From: Bradyrhizobium sp. CCBAU 51627
GTDB taxonomy: Bacteria; Pseudomonadota; Alphaproteobacteria; Rhizobiales; Xanthobacteraceae
Assembly (NCBI RefSeq): GCF_028128765.1
Contig: NZ_LBJG01000021.1
Location: forward strand, 1 to 64,000
Direction: 5' to 3'
DNA: 64,000 nt
Position 1 is the first letter of the stretch. Each line of letters starts with the position of its first letter. The position numbers were made by a program, and so were the translations under genes. Below the pieces are notes generated by a model. It did no database searches and was not told the origin of the DNA. It worked only from the letters and a program-made list of their open reading frames with translations. Positions 36,265-45,125 of the stretch are shown here, one piece after another.

Positions 36265-37608
36265 ATGTTCACGAACAGCAATCTGACGATCCGCTTTCTG
36301 GTCGGCGCCGTCGTCGCTGCATTATTGTTCCTGCTGGGCATCGGGGGCGGTACCGGCTTCGTTGCCGTGCTCTATCTCAACAACGAGATCACCAGCCTGT
36401 CCTCCGACTTCGCCGCGCTGAGCGGTCCGGCGCGCGACCACGCGATGCAGATCTACCAGCAGGCCCAGGCCGCCTTCTCCTGGTTTCTGGTCGCTTGCGG
36501 CATCATCGCGGTTGTCGCCTTCGCGATCTGCCTCACCACCTGGTTCGCCGTGCGCAACGGCATCCTCAGTCCGCTCGCGGCGATCGTGCATGCGATGCGC
36601 GAGGTCGCCGATCAGAAGTTCGAGACGTCAGTTCCGGGCCTCGGCAGCACCAACGAGATCGGCCTGCTCGCCGGTGCGCTGGAGGTCTTCAAGACCAGCG
36701 GCATCGAGCGCCGACATCTGACAGAGCAGCAGCTGCATGAAGCGCAGCACCAGGCCGAGCGATCAAGATATCTCGATGCCCGGATCAAGAGCTTTAACAA
36801 TCTCGTCGCCAGCGTCGTCGACAGCGTGGCGTCATCGGCCGAGCATCTGAAGCGCAATGCCGAGACGCTGTCGCAGACCGCGAACGACACCAGCACCAAG
36901 GCCAATGCCGTTGCGAGCGCCGCGAGCCAGGCCAGCGCCAGCGTGCAGACGGTCGCGGGCTCGGCCGAGGAGATGACGAATTCGATCGGCACGATCAGCC
37001 GCCGCGTCACCGACGCGACACAGCGTGCCGAAGGCGCGGCGACGCAGGCCGAGAAGAGCCGCGACACCATCCACGCGCTCTCGGATGCTGCCGACAAGAT
37101 CGGCGAGGTCGTGCAACTCGTCCAGGCGATCGCATCGCAGACGAACCTTCTGGCGCTCAACGCCACCATCGAGGCGGCGCGGGCCGGGGAGGCCGGCAAG
37201 GGTTTTGCCGTGGTCGCTTCCGAGGTGAAAAGCCTCGCGCATCAAACCAGCAAGGCGACGGAGGAAATCACCTCCCATGTGGCCAGCATCCAGGGCATCA
37301 CCGCGGAGACGCGCGAGGCGATCGACGCCATCTCGAAGACGCTGTCGGAGATCTCGTCGATCATGTCCGGCATCGAGGTCGACACCGCCCAGCAGCGCAA
37401 CGCCACGCAGGACATCAGCCGCAGCGTCCAGGACGCCGCGCGCGGCACGCTCGACGTTTCCAACCACATCGTCCAGATCACCTCGACCTCGGCCGAGACC
37501 GGCCGGATGGCTGCCGAAGCCCGCGATTCCGCCGTTGACCTGTCCCAACAGGCCGAGACCCTAAAGCGCGAAGTCGACGATTTCATCGTCAGCGTCAGGG
37601 CGAACTGA
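36265..37608 (+). CDS. Methyl-accepting chemotaxis protein
   Basis: 447-aa chemoreceptor. Helix 1 ([21 protein letters not shown]) and helix 2 ([20 protein letters not shown]) enclose a very small periplasmic loop of about 40 residues, too short for a four-helix-bundle sensor domain. A HAMP domain follows, then the signalling domain with the highly conserved hairpin tip [20 protein letters not shown] and [16 protein letters not shown]. No C-terminal CheR-binding pentapeptide. It is alone, without che genes, so it joins receptors encoded elsewhere. Confidence 0.93.
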   Translation: MFTNSNLTIRFLVGAVVAALLFLLGIGGGTGFVAVLYLNNEITSLSSDFAALSGPARDHAMQIYQQAQAAFSWFLVACGIIAVVAFAICLTTWFAVRNGILSPLAAIVHAMREVADQKFETSVPGLGSTNEIGLLAGALEVFKTSGIERRHLTEQQLHEAQHQAERSRYLDARIKSFNNLVASVVDSVASSAEHLKRNAETLSQTANDTSTKANAVASAASQASASVQTVAGSAEEMTNSIGTISRRVTDATQRAEGAATQAEKSRDTIHALSDAADKIGEVVQLVQAIASQTNLLALNATIEAARAGEAGKGFAVVASEVKSLAHQTSKATEEITSHVASIQGITAETREAIDAISKTLSEISSIMSGIEVDTAQQRNATQDISRSVQDAARGTLDVSNHIVQITSTSAETGRMAAEARDSAVDLSQQAETLKREVDDFIVSVRAN

Positions 37609-37830
37609 CGGACCGAAAGGTCGCTTCGCCGTCCGTCGGTGGAACTGTCTTAAGTTCCTGTAAAGCCGTGACTTTTTGGCCTGCGGTAAACTGCCGCATT
37701 GGCGGCCATCCTTTATTACAAAAGTTTAACCCTGCAGCCAGCGCACGGTAAGGCGGAAGTCCCCATCTTCAGCTTCGTAACATGCCGCAATCAGGCACCG
37801 CATGGATTTCAAGGCGCTGGAGACCTCTGC

Positions 37831-39408
37831 ATGACCGACCGTCCCGATCTCACGAACCTTCCCTCCTATCGGCAGCCCCGCCGGTCGGTGTTGTCCGCCC
37901 GCAGGATTGCGCTGATGGCCTCGGTGGTCGCCGGCCTCGGCATTGCCGTCCACGGCTTCAGCCCGTCGACGTCGCCCGCGGACCTGTTCTCGAGCCCGGC
38001 CCACGCGCAGGTCAACAACGAGGTCAAGAAGGTCGAGCGTCCGATCGGTTTTGCCGACATCGTCGAGCGCGTGAAGCCCTCGGTGATCTCGGTCAAGGTC
38101 AACATCAAGGAGAAGACCGCGAGCAACGATGACGGCGATGATTCCTCGCCGTTCCAGCCGGGTTCGCCGATGGAGCGCTTCTTCCGTCGCTTCGGCGGTC
38201 CGGATGGCATTCCCGGTCTGAAGGGCGGTGGTCGTGGCCGCGTCGTGCAGGGCCAGGGCTCCGGCTTCTTCATCTCGGCTGACGGCTTTGCGGTGACCAA
38301 CAACCACGTGGTCGACGGCGCCGACAAGGTCGAGGTCACCACCGATGACGGCAAGACCTACAGCGCCAAGGTGATTGGTACCGACCAGCGTACCGACCTC
38401 GCTCTCATCAAGGTCGAGGGCGGCTCCAACTTCCCGTTCGCCAAGCTCGCCGACGGCAAGCCGCGGATCGGTGATTGGGTGCTCGCGGTCGGCAACCCCT
38501 TCGGCCTCGGTGGTACCGTGACGGCCGGCATTGTCTCGGCCAGTGGCCGCGACATCGGCAACGGTCCCTATGACGATTTCATCCAGATCGACGCGCCCGT
38601 GAACAAGGGCAATTCCGGTGGTCCGGCCTTCAACACCGATGGTGAGGTGATGGGCGTCAACACCGCCATTTACTCGCCCTCCGGCGGCAGCGTCGGCATC
38701 GCGTTCTCGATCCCCGCCGCAACGGTGAAGAGCGTCGTGGCACAGCTCAAGGACAAGGGATCGGTGAGCCGCGGCTGGATCGGCGTGCAGATCCAACCGG
38801 TGACGTCCGATATCGCCGATAGCCTCGGCATGAAGAAGCCCGAAGGTGCGCTGGTTGCGGAGCCGCAGGCGAACGGTCCGGCTGCCAAGGCCGGCATCGA
38901 GTCCGGCGACGTCATCACCGGGGTCAACGGCGACCCCGTCAAGGACGCCCGCGAACTCGCCCGCACCATTGGCGGCATGGCGCCCGGCGCCTCCGTGAAG
39001 CTCAACGTGCTGCACAAGGGCCAGGACAAGGTCATCAACCTCACCCTCGGCCAGTTGCCGAACACGGTCGAGGCCAAGGCTGACACCGATAACGACAGCG
39101 GCAAGGGCGCGAGCAAGGGCACCGATGTACCGAAGCTCGGCATGACGGTCGCGCCCGCCAATTCCGTGGCCGGCGCCGGCAAGGACGGCGTCGTGGTCAC
39201 CGAAGTGGATCCGAAGAGCGCCGCGGCCGATCGCGGCTTCAAGGAAGGCGATGTGATTCTCGAAGTCGGCGGCAAGAGCGTGAGCACCGCCGGCGATGTC
39301 CGCGACGCCATCAACACGGCGCGCTCCGACAACAAGAACAGCGTCCTGATGCGGGTGAAGAGCGGCGGCCAGTCGCGCTTCGTCGCCGTCCCTATCGCCA
39401 AGGGATGA
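37831..39408 (+). CDS. DegP/HtrA-type periplasmic serine protease
   Basis: 525-aa Do-family protease/chaperone. The N-terminus has a twin-basic stretch and a hydrophobic signal (IALMASVVAGLGIAVHGF) with cleavage after AHAQ. The trypsin-like domain has a Gly-rich LA loop (GGPDGIPGLKGGGRGRV), and catalytic triad His159 (TNNHVVDG), Asp189 (DQRTDLALIKV) and Ser262 (NKGNSGGPAF). Two PDZ domains follow (SRGWIGVQIQPV... and GVVVTEVDPKSAAADRGFKEGD). All catalytic residues are intact. ATG 37831 is preceded by a GGAGA. A clear terminator follows the gene. Confidence 0.94.
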   Translation: MTDRPDLTNLPSYRQPRRSVLSARRIALMASVVAGLGIAVHGFSPSTSPADLFSSPAHAQVNNEVKKVERPIGFADIVERVKPSVISVKVNIKEKTASNDDGDDSSPFQPGSPMERFFRRFGGPDGIPGLKGGGRGRVVQGQGSGFFISADGFAVTNNHVVDGADKVEVTTDDGKTYSAKVIGTDQRTDLALIKVEGGSNFPFAKLADGKPRIGDWVLAVGNPFGLGGTVTAGIVSASGRDIGNGPYDDFIQIDAPVNKGNSGGPAFNTDGEVMGVNTAIYSPSGGSVGIAFSIPAATVKSVVAQLKDKGSVSRGWIGVQIQPVTSDIADSLGMKKPEGALVAEPQANGPAAKAGIESGDVITGVNGDPVKDARELARTIGGMAPGASVKLNVLHKGQDKVINLTLGQLPNTVEAKADTDNDSGKGASKGTDVPKLGMTVAPANSVAGAGKDGVVVTEVDPKSAAADRGFKEGDVILEVGGKSVSTAGDVRDAINTARSDNKNSVLMRVKSGGQSRFVAVPIAKG

Positions 39409-39441
39409 CAAGGGCTGAGCCTCTAGGAGGCTGCCAAGATG

Positions 39442-39484
39442 AAGGGTGTCGGCGGCATCAGTCGCCCCCGCCGCCGACACTCTT
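39442..39484 (+). other. Long hairpin after the DegP-type gene
   Basis: Arms GGTGTCGGCGG and CCGCCGACAC pair almost perfectly around a C-rich loop of about 15 bases. It has no T tract. A second smaller hairpin (CCTTCCG...CGGAAGG) lies between it and the terminator at 39560, so the protease mRNA ends in three consecutive stem-loops. Confidence 0.5.
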
Positions 39485-39559
39485 CCGGGGAGCAGCGCAA
39501 GGCTCGCTCCCCACGCCTACCTTCCGGTGGAAACACGCCCCCCTCCGTCGGAAGGCCTA

Positions 39560-39597
39560 GGGCGGTGAGGTCCCCCCAGCTTCACCGCCCGCCTTTT
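39560..39597 (+). terminator. Rho-independent terminator of the DegP-type gene
   Basis: Stem GGGCGGTGA (39560-39568) with TCACCGCCC (39582-39590), 13-base loop, followed by GCCTTTTTG. It separates the protease from the response-regulator gene at 39693. Confidence 0.8.
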
Positions 39598-39692
39598 TGC
39601 CTAGCCAAGTCTGGTTCGCTTGGCTTGCATGCGATTGCCGCTCGCGCCATGTTTAGAGAAGGTTGACCTCCTTGACCGCCGCCGAACGCACG

Positions 39693-40373
39693 ATGCGCCT
39701 CCTCATCATCGAAGACGACCGCGAATCCGCCGACTATCTCGTGAAGGCGTTTCGCGAGGTCGGACATATTGCCGACCACGCCGGTGACGGCGAGGAGGGC
39801 CTCGCCATGGCCGAGAACGGCGATTACGACGTGCTGGTGATCGATCGCATGCTGCCCAAGCGGGACGGCCTGTCGCTGATCGGCGCGCTGCGCGACAAGG
39901 GCGATACCACGCCGGTGCTGATTCTCTCCGCGCTCGGTCAGGTCGACGACCGCATCAAGGGCCTGCGCGCCGGCGGTGACGACTATCTGCCAAAACCCTA
40001 TTCGTTTGCCGAGCTGCTCGCCCGCGTCGAGGTGCTGTCACGCCGCCGCGGGGGACCTGCCGAGGATACGCTCTATCGTGTCGGCGACCTCGAGCTCGAC
40101 CGGCTCTCTCACCGCGTCGCGCGCGGCAAGGACGAGCTGACGCTCCAGCCCCGTGAATTCCGCCTGCTCGAATATTTGATGAAACATGCCGGCCAAGTGG
40201 TGACTCGCACCATGCTGCTGGAGAACGTCTGGGACTATCATTTCGATCCGCAGACCAACGTGATCGACGTGCACATTTCGCGGCTGCGCTCCAAGATCGA
40301 CAAGGGTTTCGAGCGGCCGCTGCTGCACACGATCCGCGGCGCCGGGTACATGATCCGTGACGGGATCAGATGA
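39693..40373 (+). CDS. Orphan OmpR-family response regulator
   Basis: Receiver domain with EDD at 7-9, phospho-acceptor Asp51 (VLVIDRMLPKRDG) and Lys in YLPKPYSF, then a winged-helix effector (LTLQPREFRLLEYLMKHAGQVVTRTMLLENVWDYHFDPQTNVIDVHISRLR). This is the CopR/QseB-like group usually followed by a kinase. Here the next gene is convergent and unrelated, so the kinase is missing or elsewhere; an ATGA at the stop starts only 14 codons. ATG 39693 gives the standard N-terminus; TTG 39663 is an unlikely extension. Confidence 0.9.
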   Translation: MRLLIIEDDRESADYLVKAFREVGHIADHAGDGEEGLAMAENGDYDVLVIDRMLPKRDGLSLIGALRDKGDTTPVLILSALGQVDDRIKGLRAGGDDYLPKPYSFAELLARVEVLSRRRGGPAEDTLYRVGDLELDRLSHRVARGKDELTLQPREFRLLEYLMKHAGQVVTRTMLLENVWDYHFDPQTNVIDVHISRLRSKIDKGFERPLLHTIRGAGYMIRDGIR

Positions 40374-40398
40374 GACAATGGGTATCTGTGGTTTCGGC

Positions 40399-40998
40399 TT
40401 ACGGCTTGACGTAGGTCCAGCCTTTCTCCTGTAGCTCCATCACGCGCACGACGCCCGACTTGACGACCTCCGCCTGCGGTACGATCGGGATAGCCTTGCT
40501 CTCGGCCTTCTGCATCTTCTCCTGGGTGTTGCCGCAGGCCTTGAACGACACCTCGGGGGTGCTCAGGGCCATTTCCTCGATGCGTGCCTTTACCGGCGAG
40601 GTGTCCTCGCGCAGCATGTGCAGGCCGGGTCCGAACGTGACCACCTCGATCTTCACCTTCTCGCCTGCGTCCTTGTAGTACTGGGCCACGTTGGACGCGT
40701 TGTTGAGCGCGAGATTCATCGCTGCGGGGTCGTTGGTATTCACCTGCAGGATCAAGTGATGTTCCTTCTTCCTCGTTGCAGCCGGATCCTCCATGCGGGC
40801 AAGCGCGGATTGCGTCCGTGTCGACGTTGTCGGCTTCGTGATATGGTGACTCACCGGCCTCGCCTTGTGCGCGACAGGCGGCCCATCCGCCGGTGTCCAG
40901 TATTTTCCGCCCTGCTCAGCGGCCGCAAACGATGCGGATACAAGAACGGCGCTCGCTCCCATTGCGAGGGCTCTGGCAATACGATGAAACCTGATCAT
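40399..40998 (-). CDS. Secreted DsrE-family protein
   Basis: 199 aa. A signal peptide (ALAMGASAVLVSASFAAAEQ) precedes a His/Pro/Thr-rich linker (about 40-80) and a DsrE-like domain (HLILQVNTNDPAAMNLALNNASNVAQYYKDAG, VEVVTFGPGLHML, FKACGNTQ), in which Cys155 is at the position of the conserved Cys of DsrE/YchN proteins. Export of a DsrE-like protein implies a periplasmic sulfur or thiol role, not shown by the sequence. It converges with the orphan regulator and is co-directional with, but probably separate from, the trio at 41029-45119. Confidence 0.8.
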   Translation of the reverse strand: MIRFHRIARALAMGASAVLVSASFAAAEQGGKYWTPADGPPVAHKARPVSHHITKPTTSTRTQSALARMEDPAATRKKEHHLILQVNTNDPAAMNLALNNASNVAQYYKDAGEKVKIEVVTFGPGLHMLREDTSPVKARIEEMALSTPEVSFKACGNTQEKMQKAESKAIPIVPQAEVVKSGVVRVMELQEKGWTYVKP

Positions 40999-41028
40999 TC
41001 TGCGTCTCCATCGAAGGATCTTCAGCCA

Positions 41029-41646
41029 TCAATGATTCGGTGTCGCGATCGCGCGCGGCCATCTGCACGTCGCGGCAATTTTTGTGCGCGCGGTGTCCAG
41101 GCCCACGAGTGAAAACGTGCCGTCGCGGGAAGCGCCGCTTCGCGATGAGAGGAGGACAATCAGGTCCCCGTTGTCGGGAAGCGATTGCACCAGGCGCACA
41201 ACATCGCCGGCGAACGCGACGCCGGGACCGAATACCGGTGACGTTGCTGCGACCTGCACCGCCGGATTGTCGTTGATGCGGTAGGAAATCGCATCGTCAC
41301 CGCCGCTACGGGAGATGCCGGGTCCGGAGAGCGCCAGCTCCGTCCGGCCGCCTCGACAGCGTATCGACAATTGCATCGCGGACTCGCCGGTCCCGCTGCT
41401 TGACGATGTCGTCGCGGTCGCGATCGGTGAGTAGTCGACAGGCGAGGTCGTCTGGCTGACGATCCACTCGTCTTCGGGAGCCGGGCGATGCTGAGGTGTA
41501 GTGCGCGTCAATCCATTCAGACAGCCCAGGCGCTCCGCGCGCCCTTCCTGAAGGCAGGAGCGGAGCTCGGCCATCGGATCCTCAGCCAATGCGGCGCCGC
41601 CCGTACTCCCGAGGGCAACAAGAAGCAGGATTGCGGCGCGTCTCAT
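41029..41646 (-). CDS. VasI-like secreted protein
   Basis: 205 aa from ATG 41646. After a signal peptide (LLLVALGSTGGAALAE) come a short cysteine pair (SCLQEGRAERLGCLNGL) and a beta-rich domain with the pattern of VasI, the type VI secretion-associated family: DEWIVSQTTSPVD, LSIRCRGGRTELALS, ISYRINDNPAVQV, and SLVGLDTARTKIAATCRW. No T6SS genes are in the window, so the domain serves another purpose here. ATG overlaps the stop of the TAXI gene (41643-41646), so they are translationally coupled. Confidence 0.72.
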   Translation of the reverse strand: MRRAAILLLVALGSTGGAALAEDPMAELRSCLQEGRAERLGCLNGLTRTTPQHRPAPEDEWIVSQTTSPVDYSPIATATTSSSSGTGESAMQLSIRCRGGRTELALSGPGISRSGGDDAISYRINDNPAVQVAATSPVFGPGVAFAGDVVRLVQSLPDNGDLIVLLSSRSGASRDGTFSLVGLDTARTKIAATCRWPRAIATPNH

Positions 41647-42686
41647 TGTGATGCTTGCGTTGCGCGGGGTTGACGATCCAGCCACGCCTGCGCCGCAGGG
41701 ATACGCGCGAGACCCGGAACCGTCGCGGCGAGGTTGATGGACTTCCACTTCGGATCGAAACCGGGCGCCTGCAATCTGTCGATCCGGGAGAACAGGTGAT
41801 CGATGAAGCGCGCGACGCGCTCAGACCGATTTGACCCGGCCGGCCAATTGAAGGCGACCAGAGCGGTCGGCACGGCGATCGTCGAAATTCGTTCGCCCTG
41901 CTTGATCAGATTGGGATAGTCGGTCGCATCGAGGGCGGCGGGGAGATAGTAGTCCTCGAACTTGCTCTCGTATGGGACGGGCAGGAATTTGAAGCCTGGC
42001 TCCCACCGGCCCTTCACGAAAGCATCCACCGGCTTCGATGTAATGAAGACGACGGCCGCTATCTCGCCCTTGCGCATCTGCTCAAGCGCGACCTGGTGCG
42101 GAATAAACGTCTCCTCGACCTCGAGATTGAGGCGGCTGAAGATCAGTGGCCCCGAATACGCTGCGGCGGTGCCCTGCGTATTGAAATTGACCTTCTTGCC
42201 GGCGAGATCGTTCAGGCTCCGAATCTCCGGCCGAACGAAGATGTGCAGCTCGGACGGGAACAGATTCAGGACATACACAATTCGTCGCTGAATGTCCGGT
42301 ACCTGGCTCTTATATTCCTCGAGCGCGTCGGAATTGATGATCGCCGCATCGATGCCGCGCAGATAGAGCAGGGAGTTCAGGTTTTCCGCGGCTCCGCGTG
42401 TGACGACCGGAAGAACGTGCAAATTATCCCCATCGTCGACCACACGGGCGATCTCCGCGGCGAGGCGGATCGGCGCGCCCTCGAGAAGGCCGCCGGCCAG
42501 GCCGACCGTCCAGGCGTTCATAGCCATTACTTCCGGCCTTTGCTGCGCCGGTGCGGGCCGAACCGGGTGAGGTTTTTGGGAATGCAAATTCAGGGGGCGC
42601 GCATCCGCCGAAGGCTGCATCGCCAGCAGCAACGGTGCGAACGCGGTAAGCAAGAGCAGTCGACGCCATCCTGTAAATCTTTTCAT
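41643..42686 (-). CDS. TAXI-family solute-binding protein
   Basis: 347 aa from ATG 42686, periplasmic by its signal peptide (RLLLLTAFAPLLLAMQPSADA). The fold resembles TAXI-type TRAP solute-binding proteins: WTVGLAGGLLEGAPIRLAAEIARVV at the start replaces the usual glycine-rich GGTYYPIG opening, then VVTRGAAENLNSLLYLRGIDAAIINSD and LNDLAGKKVNFN typical of TAXI. No TRAP membrane subunits (dctQM) follow, so it may have lost transport and act as a sensor or ligand carrier. Between the coiled-coil gene and the VasI-like gene in one operon. Confidence 0.75.
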   Translation of the reverse strand: MKRFTGWRRLLLLTAFAPLLLAMQPSADARPLNLHSQKPHPVRPAPAQQRPEVMAMNAWTVGLAGGLLEGAPIRLAAEIARVVDDGDNLHVLPVVTRGAAENLNSLLYLRGIDAAIINSDALEEYKSQVPDIQRRIVYVLNLFPSELHIFVRPEIRSLNDLAGKKVNFNTQGTAAAYSGPLIFSRLNLEVEETFIPHQVALEQMRKGEIAAVVFITSKPVDAFVKGRWEPGFKFLPVPYESKFEDYYLPAALDATDYPNLIKQGERISTIAVPTALVAFNWPAGSNRSERVARFIDHLFSRIDRLQAPGFDPKWKSINLAATVPGLARIPAAQAWLDRQPRATQASQ

Positions 42687-42779
42687 CGACCCATCCTCTA
42701 CAAATTCTGCATCCGGTTTCGGCGCTTTCGATCCTCGATTGCGCATTGCTGGCTCGGAACATCGCCGCACAGGACGGTG

Positions 42780-45119
42780 CTATCGACGCAGCGCCTCGAA
42801 TCGCGCCTTCGCCTCCTTGATTCCCCCAGCCTCAGCCCGCGCGTAAAGAGTTTGCGCTTTAGTGAGATCGCCTTGCGTTCCATACGTTCCGAACTTTGGA
42901 AGGATCAACGGATCGTAGGTTTCAGCAAGCACGAAGCTTGCTTGCGCGCTGCCCATCTCCAGGGCGCGCTCCAGCACGATCCGGGCCGCGCCGATGTCTC
43001 CCTGACCAAGCAATACTCTCGCGCGTGCGATCAATTTCGCCGCCTGCACCTCTTCGTTGGGATTGGCCGGAGCATCGCCCTGGCTGCGCGTCGCTATGGC
43101 TTGGTCTTGGACGGGCTGGTCTTGGGTTGGCCGCGCCGGTGCTGACTGCGGCTGCTCGCGCCCGACCTTACCAGTGGTGGCCAGCGGAGACGCAGCGGGG
43201 GGAGTTCTTGCCACAGGCGCGCCTTTGTCTTGACGCGCCAGCGCGAGATCCTTCTCCAGTCCCTCGGCTCGCTCGCGCTCACGCTGCAACAAACTGCGTA
43301 GCTCGGCCGAGTCTCGCTCTCCGGCCTGCTTGATCCGTATAACTTCCTCGCCTGCCTTGGACGCGCGCTCCGTCTGTGCATCCAGATCACGGCTCGCCTT
43401 TGCGAGATCCAGGGCCAGTTGCTCGGCCCGCTCGCGCTCGCGTTGCTCGGATTGCCTCAGGTCGGCGGTGCTGCTTGCCTCGGCCTTTTTGAGCTGTGCC
43501 GCTTCCTCGCTCGCTTTGGCCGCTTGAGCCTCGTAAGCGTAGATCTTGGTGCGTGCCATCGAGAGATCCTGCGCCAGGATATCGGCTCTCTCGTGCTCCT
43601 TCTGGATCGATTGCCTCTGTTCCGCGGCACTGGCTTGTGCTGCCCGCATCACCCTGGCGACCTCGTCACTCGCCTTTGTCGCCAACGCCGTCTGAACATC
43701 GATATCGCGTCGCGCGGCCGTCAGCGCCAGCTCCAACTGGCCAGACCGAGACCGCTCCTGTTGCAGGGATTTCTGCAGCTCCGCCGCGCCGCTCTCCCCC
43801 GCCGCTTTCCAAAGGGACGCGTCTACGTTGGCTTTTGCCACCAGTGCCGTTTGCGCCTCGTATGCATGAATGGCGCTTCGCATCAGGGAGAGATCCTGCG
43901 TATCCGTCTTTTCGCGCTCCTTCTGCATCGATTGGCTCAAGTCTGCGGCATTGGCCTCCGCCGCCCGACTTCGATGCGAAACTTCCTCGTTTGCCTTTGC
44001 GTTTGCCTTTGCCGCCAGCGCAGACTGGGTTTCAACATCGCGCCGCGCGGCTGCGAGATCCTGCTCCAGCCGCGCCGATCGTTCACGCTCGTGCTGCAGC
44101 GTCTTCTGCTGCTCCGCGGCGCCGGTCTCGCTCGCCTGTTTCAGCCGTGACGCTTCCTCAGCTGCTTTCGTCGCCAGCGCAGACTGGGTTTCGACATCGC
44201 GCCGCGCGGCTGCGAGATCCTGCTCCAGCCGCGCCGATCGTTCACGCTCCTGCTGCAGCGTCTTCTGCTGCTCCGCGGCGCCGTTCTCGCTCGCCTGTTT
44301 CAGCCGGAGCGTTTCCTCACCTGCTTTCGTCGCCAGCGCAGTCTGGGTTTCGACATCGTGCTGCGCGCCTGCCAGATTCTGCTCCAGCCACACCGATCGT
44401 TCACGCTCCTGTACCAACGTCTTCTGCAGCTCCGCGACGACGCTTTCTTGCGCCTGTTTTAGCCGGGACGTTTCCTCGCCCGCTGTCGTCGCCAGCGCTG
44501 TCTGGGTTTCGACATCGCGACGGGCGGCCGCGAGATCGTGCTCCAGCCGCTCCGATCGTTCACGCTCCTCCTGCAGAGATGCCTGCAGCTCCGCGGCGCC
44601 GCTCTCGCTCGCTTGATTCGGCCGGGAAGCGTCCTTCAGTCGAGAAGCTTCCTCGACGGCTTTCGCTGCCAACGCCTTTTGGGTTTCGACCTCGCGCCGC
44701 GCGGCGTCGAGACGCTGCGCCAGCCACTCGGCCCGGTCGTGCTCTTGCTCGAAATGTTGCAGCAATTCGATGTCGCGCCGTGCAAGGGCAAGTTCGCAAG
44801 ACAGTGACTCTGCCCACCCGTGTTGCTGTTCCGGAGTATGCTGTGGGACTCCTGTGTCGCTGGTGGTCGTTTGTGCAACCTGTATCGATTTGTCGCTGCT
44901 GGCTAGACCCGGAATTGAGGTCTCGAACTCGTCAGAACCGAGATTGCGGGCAATCGTCGCCTGTTGTGCGTCTACGAGGTGCCGCGCCTGATCCGGGGAA
45001 GCCTCCGTTTCCGACGCCCATGCCATAGTGAGCATGATCGCTGCCATCCACAGGGGGGTACATCGTCCCCGCGTGAGGGAGATCTTCGCCTCCTCGGTGA
45101 GCATGACCGTGCGATCCAT
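42780..45119 (-). CDS. Secreted coiled-coil repeat protein with TPR/Sel1-like tail
   Basis: 779 aa from ATG 45119, which has AGGTGG upstream. A hydrophobic N-terminal segment (CTPLWMAAIMLTMAWASETEA) suggests export. About residues 150-640 consist of tandem 53-residue units with the theme LQxERERSxxLExDLAAARRDVETQxALAxKAxEExxRLKQA, a long heptad-rich coiled coil; the central units at DNA 44041-44358 are nearly identical. After a Pro/Ala/Gln linker, the C-terminus (KLIARARVLLGQGDIGAARIVLERALEMGSA, LYARAEAGGIKEAKARFEAL) looks like TPR/Sel1 helices. It lies 93 bases upstream of the TAXI gene, same strand. A filamentous periplasmic scaffold is likely; function unknown. Confidence 0.75.
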   Translation of the reverse strand: MDRTVMLTEEAKISLTRGRCTPLWMAAIMLTMAWASETEASPDQARHLVDAQQATIARNLGSDEFETSIPGLASSDKSIQVAQTTTSDTGVPQHTPEQQHGWAESLSCELALARRDIELLQHFEQEHDRAEWLAQRLDAARREVETQKALAAKAVEEASRLKDASRPNQASESGAAELQASLQEERERSERLEHDLAAARRDVETQTALATTAGEETSRLKQAQESVVAELQKTLVQERERSVWLEQNLAGAQHDVETQTALATKAGEETLRLKQASENGAAEQQKTLQQERERSARLEQDLAAARRDVETQSALATKAAEEASRLKQASETGAAEQQKTLQHERERSARLEQDLAAARRDVETQSALAAKANAKANEEVSHRSRAAEANAADLSQSMQKEREKTDTQDLSLMRSAIHAYEAQTALVAKANVDASLWKAAGESGAAELQKSLQQERSRSGQLELALTAARRDIDVQTALATKASDEVARVMRAAQASAAEQRQSIQKEHERADILAQDLSMARTKIYAYEAQAAKASEEAAQLKKAEASSTADLRQSEQRERERAEQLALDLAKASRDLDAQTERASKAGEEVIRIKQAGERDSAELRSLLQRERERAEGLEKDLALARQDKGAPVARTPPAASPLATTGKVGREQPQSAPARPTQDQPVQDQAIATRSQGDAPANPNEEVQAAKLIARARVLLGQGDIGAARIVLERALEMGSAQASFVLAETYDPLILPKFGTYGTQGDLTKAQTLYARAEAGGIKEAKARFEALRR
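44041..44358. repeat. Tandem 159-bp coding repeats
   Basis: Two adjacent 159-bp units (44041-44199, 44200-44358) of the coiled-coil gene are nearly identical, and more diverged units continue on both sides. The period equals the 53-residue protein repeat. Recent unequal crossing-over or selection for repeat number is implied. Confidence 0.85.
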
Positions 45120-45125
45120 CTTCAA

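Noticed and set aside
41029..41646. Type VI secretion locus suggested by the VasI-like domain
   Set aside because: No TssB, TssC, Hcp, VgrG or TssM homologue is present; only the isolated domain.
44041..44358. Regularly spaced repeats that could suggest a CRISPR-like array
   Set aside because: Period is 159 bp, a multiple of three, in frame, and the whole unit is repeated rather than short repeats with unique spacers.
43496..45028. A 510-codon plus-strand frame with repeats opposite the coiled-coil gene
   Set aside because: Its repeats are the antisense of the 159-bp coding repeats; Arg/Pro/Ala-rich and without a plausible start.
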